DNA of 64,000 nt from Hymenochaete sp. R1 (taxonomy: Eukaryota > Basidiomycota > Agaricomycetes > Hymenochaetales > Hymenochaetaceae). Made by a program: the position numbers and the translations under genes. Below, in pieces: positions 60,473 to 64,000 of this stretch (positions within the stretch are counted from its first letter, which is position 1; the number at the start of each line of letters is the position of its first letter). The stretch covers positions 79,705 to 143,704 of the forward strand of contig JAFREE010000051.1 in the NCBI GenBank assembly GCA_019400425.1, in the 5' to 3' direction. The notes beneath the pieces were generated by a model. That model had not been told where the DNA came from and searched no databases. It worked only from the letters and a program-made list of their open reading frames with translations.

Positions 60473-61680
60473 ACTCCCGGACCCGTGAAGTGGACTCAGT
60501 CGTCATTCATGAAAGAGCATGCAAAGTAATGGGACACTCGGAGAAGAAAATTTGGAAACTGACGATTAATGTTGTGCTTGTATATGTGTGTGTTTTGGAA
60601 TTGGAATTGTGCTTGTGTTTTTCTTTTGGATCTCTGTAACTACATGTATAAACATTTTTGGTGTATGTGTATGTTTAACTTGCTAAACCAGTACCAGTTG
60701 CCAGGTGATCATGTTTGTCTCGAGTTTTTGAGCATGAGCACGAGCATAGGCACTTGTTGGCATTCAAGCTCTATATAGGTGGTCCAGTACAAGGAGCCCG
60801 GACCGCAGACTTGTTGTGATGATTTACACGTTGAGTAGAAACCGTCCCGAAGACGGAAGAAAAACTCGATTCGAGCGGGACAACTGGTAATATCGATGCT
60901 TGCACGTCTCGGATTTGCGTCGAAACTGAAAAAGAAAGCAACGATGCCAAAGGACATTTTCATAAAGATAATTTTGAATTCGCATTGAGTTTCAGAACCC
61001 AAGAGATCGCAATTCGCGACGCCTCAACGAGATTGCGACTCGGAGCCAGAAAGGGATACGTTTGATGTCAGGTGCAAACGATGAGCAAAATCAGGACTGG
61101 CTGTGTCTGCTGCAGTGCCGAACCCACTTTAAACCCACTAGAGTCTCGTTTGATCATCAAGGAAACATTCGATGTGACTTTTCTTAGTTTTCTATGCTCA
61201 GGCTGGCTAAACATTTGGACCCAGCTTGAATTTCTTGTCGATTGATATAAATGTGTGCGACTGAAGCCTGATGGCGCAACTTGAGGATCAGTATGGTTTC
61301 TGTTTTATCCAATCGAAGGAACCCATGGCACATGGTACATGTGCTCGTGTGTCCCCCAGCCTCGCCCGTTCGAAACGGGAAGAAAAGGAGGGCAACAGAA
61401 CACACAGAACATCTGAAAGGAAAATGAACTGGCTGTGGCTACAGTAACAGTAACACGACATTGAGGAGGAATTCCAAAGATGACGGATGAAAGGAATAGC
61501 AGCAAGAAGAGGAAGTGCTCATAGCAACTCATCAGAAATGTCCCCGACATTTCGATCTTTCGCATGTTCCAAGTCTTGACTCCCAAATGAACATAAAAAA
61601 GACATGAAAGGAACATCCATCGACCCCAGGACATTCCTGACCAAATTCGTCTCTCGCAGTACACTTACTTCACCGCTAAG
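60473..61680. other. Intergenic region between the two oxygenase genes
   Basis: 1.2 kb separating the tandem paralogues. A TG-rich stretch lies near 60575-60600. No intact gene, tRNA or duplicated flank is recognised; a minus-strand frame at 61305-61664 has no ATG start and no motif. Confidence 0.4.
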
Positions 61681-63590
61681 ATGTCGCACACAATCCTCCT
61701 ACCACATACTACGACCTCCTTATACCGCTCCGAAACTCCACAGAGGCCATCTTCAGCCCAATCTTACCACAGCATTAGCATAAGGTCCGGCATCGGCGCT
61801 AACACCAATACTAATACCAGCTCAGCATCGAAACGCAAGCCAAGCACACTTCCTATCATCGATGTCTCCCCCTTCATGCACCCAGCGGGTGCGAACCATC
61901 AAGGCAACAATGGCGGGCGCGACTCGACTGCAGCAGCATTGCATAATGCCTGTCTGACACATGGTTTTTTCTACCTGGATTTGAGAGCAGCAGGGGTGGA
62001 AGAGGAAGGGGAAGGAGAAGCGCTGACTGAGATGGCCAGGTGAGTCCATAGGTTATGAGTCGACATTGAGAGGGTGGGAGAAAGGGTGATTACGGACTCG
62101 AAGGAGCTATGAGCTGACGTCTTTGCCTGCGATTGCCAGGAAGTTCTTTCACTCGCCTCAGGAGGCGAAAGAAAAAATTGGAATCCAGCACCAGGATGGA
62201 GCTCGAGGTACGTTCATCACACTATCATCAATCCCACTTGCTGACCTTCCTTCCCTTCTTGCGTCCGATAAATCGTACAAATGCTCGATGTCTTCATATT
62301 TTTCGGCAGGCTATCAGCGGCTCCACATAAACGTCACGAACGGTAAAACGGACAATCAAGAGGCCATAGACCTTTACGCGCCCCCGCCGAACGGCGGCGT
62401 TCCCGAAAAGACGAAGCTCTTGCATGGCGAGAACCAATGGCCAGACGAAGCGTTGGTTCCTGGTTTCCGACAGAGGTATATGGCGTGGATTAAGAAATTG
62501 AAGAAACTGGGAGTCGCAGTAATGCATGGGTGAGTCGTCCAGCATCCGAGTTCTCAGTAAGGTCGTTTTGATGATTTGCTGACACTCGTGTATCGTATAG
62601 GATGGCGATGGGGTTGGGTATGACGAACGAGGAGTGGGAAGAGTTGAAGAGTAAGGTAGACGACTCGTTCTGGTATATGCGAATTATCGGTGAGAGAATG
62701 ATTTAATATAATGAAGGAATGTTGCTGACCATTCATTTGCAATCGTTGCGTTCTCAAGGCTATCCTCCGCTGCCAAACAATTACGACGGATATTCTTGCG
62801 GGGCACACAAGTAAGCTTCCAGGTCATCAAAAATATACTCGATAGCTAACAACCCTTATCCCGATTCAGAGATTACGGTTGCTTGACGTACGCATCTCGC
62901 TTTGAATTCTTATAGTACGCCTGAACAAAATATTCGAAGCTTCCTGTATGCAGACCCAACCCCGAACGCTCTCCAAGTCTTCCTACCCAAGGACAGCAAC
63001 CGCGAGCAGATGAATACCAAACCGAATGACGATCATGTTGGAGCGCGAGCCAGATCCGGAGAGGCGGAAGCCAAATCCAAGGCCGAAGGCAGGCAAGAAG
63101 GCGTATGGGTAAGCGCAGACCCAATTCCGGGATGCGTACTTTGTAACATTGGTGAGAGTGAGTGCCACCAGTCAACTTGTAAATTGTGTGCCATGAACTT
63201 ATGGTTATCGTCCTAGTGTGGGAGATTTGGACCAATGGGATATACAAGAGTACATTGCACCGGGTCGTCCATAGAGGATCCAATTACCGGTGGGTAATTA
63301 CCGCTGCCTCCGCTTTGGAAGTTCGTACTGACTTTTTTTAGTGTGTTGTGAGTGGACAAACGTAAGGCAGCATCGGAAAGCAATGACTGACGATTTTATT
63401 TAGCATCCCATTCTTCTTCGAGCCAAGCTTCAACACTCGAGTCGAGCCCCTTCCAGCCGCAATTCGTTTAACATCAGAGCATGCGTCGAGTCCCAAGAAG
63501 CACTACGAACCCGTGGTGTATGGAGAATTTTTGACGAAGAAAGTATCAAACAACTTTGTGAAGAACTTTGCGGGCGGTAAAAAAGAGTAG
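61681..63590 (+). CDS. 2-oxoglutarate/Fe(II) oxygenase (isopenicillin N synthase-like), copy 2
   Basis: Paralogue of the preceding gene, 429 aa. Ten exons with the same phases: 61681-62039, 62140-62207, 62310-62529, 62601-62689, 62759-62810, 62870-62887 (18 nt), 62940-63157, 63217-63289, 63342-63347 (6 nt) and 63404-63590. Motifs match: LPIIDVSPFMHPAGANH, KFFHSPQEAKEKIG, CGAHKDYGCLT (His262, Asp264), VWVSADPIPGCVLCNIGE, STLHRVVHRG and EPVVYGEFL near the end. Exons 2-6, 8 and 9 have identical lengths in the two genes. The best splice choice gives RVFIPFFFEP, so the usual Ser of the RxS 2-oxoglutarate motif would be Phe here. The substrate is unknown. Confidence 0.9.
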
Positions 63591-64000
63591 CAACAAGAAC
63601 ATGAAGTACTTGATAAGGATCTTAAAGGTCGAATAATTGAGTATTGCGTAGGAGTCAGGAAAGGCGGGGTAAGAACTTACTAAGAGTGAGCGCAGTCATG
63701 ATGTCTATGATAATGTAAAATTGATTTGGTTTGCTTGTAACTCGTACTTACACTATGTACTCTATTGGGAACTTTTGGGAGATATTGGATGCGTCCGGCT
63801 CACTCTTCAGATGGCGTCTGCGTGACATAGCGTCTTGAGGAGCAGTTTGAAGACTGGATGGCTATGGCCGCTATGCGCGGCAGGAACGATGACGAAAATG
63901 TGACAATAGTCATGGATCACGTTAAGACATTCGATACGCGTGATCAATAATAGAGGCGAATGCATCAATATTTCCCAGAGCTGTTTTCGTCATGAGACAC
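63591..64000. other. Right-edge flank
   Basis: 410 bp after the second oxygenase. I see no coding segment or RNA gene. Confidence 0.4.

Overview
The window reads as nuclear DNA of a mushroom-type basidiomycete (Agaricomycete). Genes are compact and intron-dense, introns are mostly 42-60 nt with GT-AG ends, neighbours alternate strand, and the encoded proteins are fungal housekeeping types. There is no rRNA, CRISPR array, transposon or integrated virus that I can recognise. Exon joins below come from reading splice signals against family motifs by eye. Every complete multi-exon model given sums to a whole number of codons.

Layout. 1-951 (-): 5' part of a Rad4/XPC DNA-repair gene running off the left edge. 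1316-2529 (+): alpha/beta hydrolase. 2782-4384 (-): Hst2/SIRT2-type sirtuin. 4686-5921 (-): plasma-membrane syntaxin (Sso1 type). 6625-8842 (+): secreted S28 serine peptidase. 9859-11078 (+): tandem pair of tiny membrane proteins resembling the small subunit of serine palmitoyltransferase. 11079-15283: 4.2 kb with no supported gene. 15284-18408 (+): FYRN/FYRC (TBRG1-like) protein. 18839-18909 (+): tRNA-Gly(GCC). 19198-20910 (-): Erv46. 21420-23928 (-): Vps45. 25245-25609 (+): GSKIP-domain protein. 27013-27860 (-): IFI6/IFI27 (ISG12)-like membrane protein. 28832-32881 (+): RecQ helicase of RECQL5 type with 25 exons. 33317-35074 (+): C2-domain protein. 35300-36419 (-): methylthioribulose-1-phosphate dehydratase. 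36617-41005 (+): DEAH helicase Dhr1/DHX37. 41139-47780 (-): Sen1 helicase. 48101-49174 (+): translin. 49510-50853 (+): Sgf29. 51232-51947 (+): Hsp20. 52791-54337 (+): second alpha/beta hydrolase. 55180-57202 (+): histone-fold protein. 57683-60472 and 61681-63590 (+): tandem 2-oxoglutarate/Fe(II) oxygenases.

Gene context. Three secretory-pathway genes (syntaxin, Erv46, Vps45) and several chromatin or nucleic-acid genes (Rad4, Hst2, FYR protein, RecQ, Sen1, translin, Sgf29, histone-fold protein) lie here, but nothing marks a biosynthetic cluster or operon-like unit. Head-to-head pairs share short intergenic promoters: Rad4/hydrolase, dehydratase/Dhr1 (197 bp) and Sen1/translin (320 bp).

Most unusual property. 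Microexons are very dense. Fourteen exons of 25 nt or less occur in eight genes, including a 3-nt exon that would encode the catalytic glutamate of the dehydratase, a 6-nt exon over the 2-oxoglutarate-binding RxS motif kept in both oxygenase paralogues, and 8- and 10-nt exons inside the NAD-binding region of the sirtuin. One 10-nt exon appears to be followed by a GC-AG intron. Four introns are multiples of 3 without in-frame stops, so their retention would keep the reading frame.
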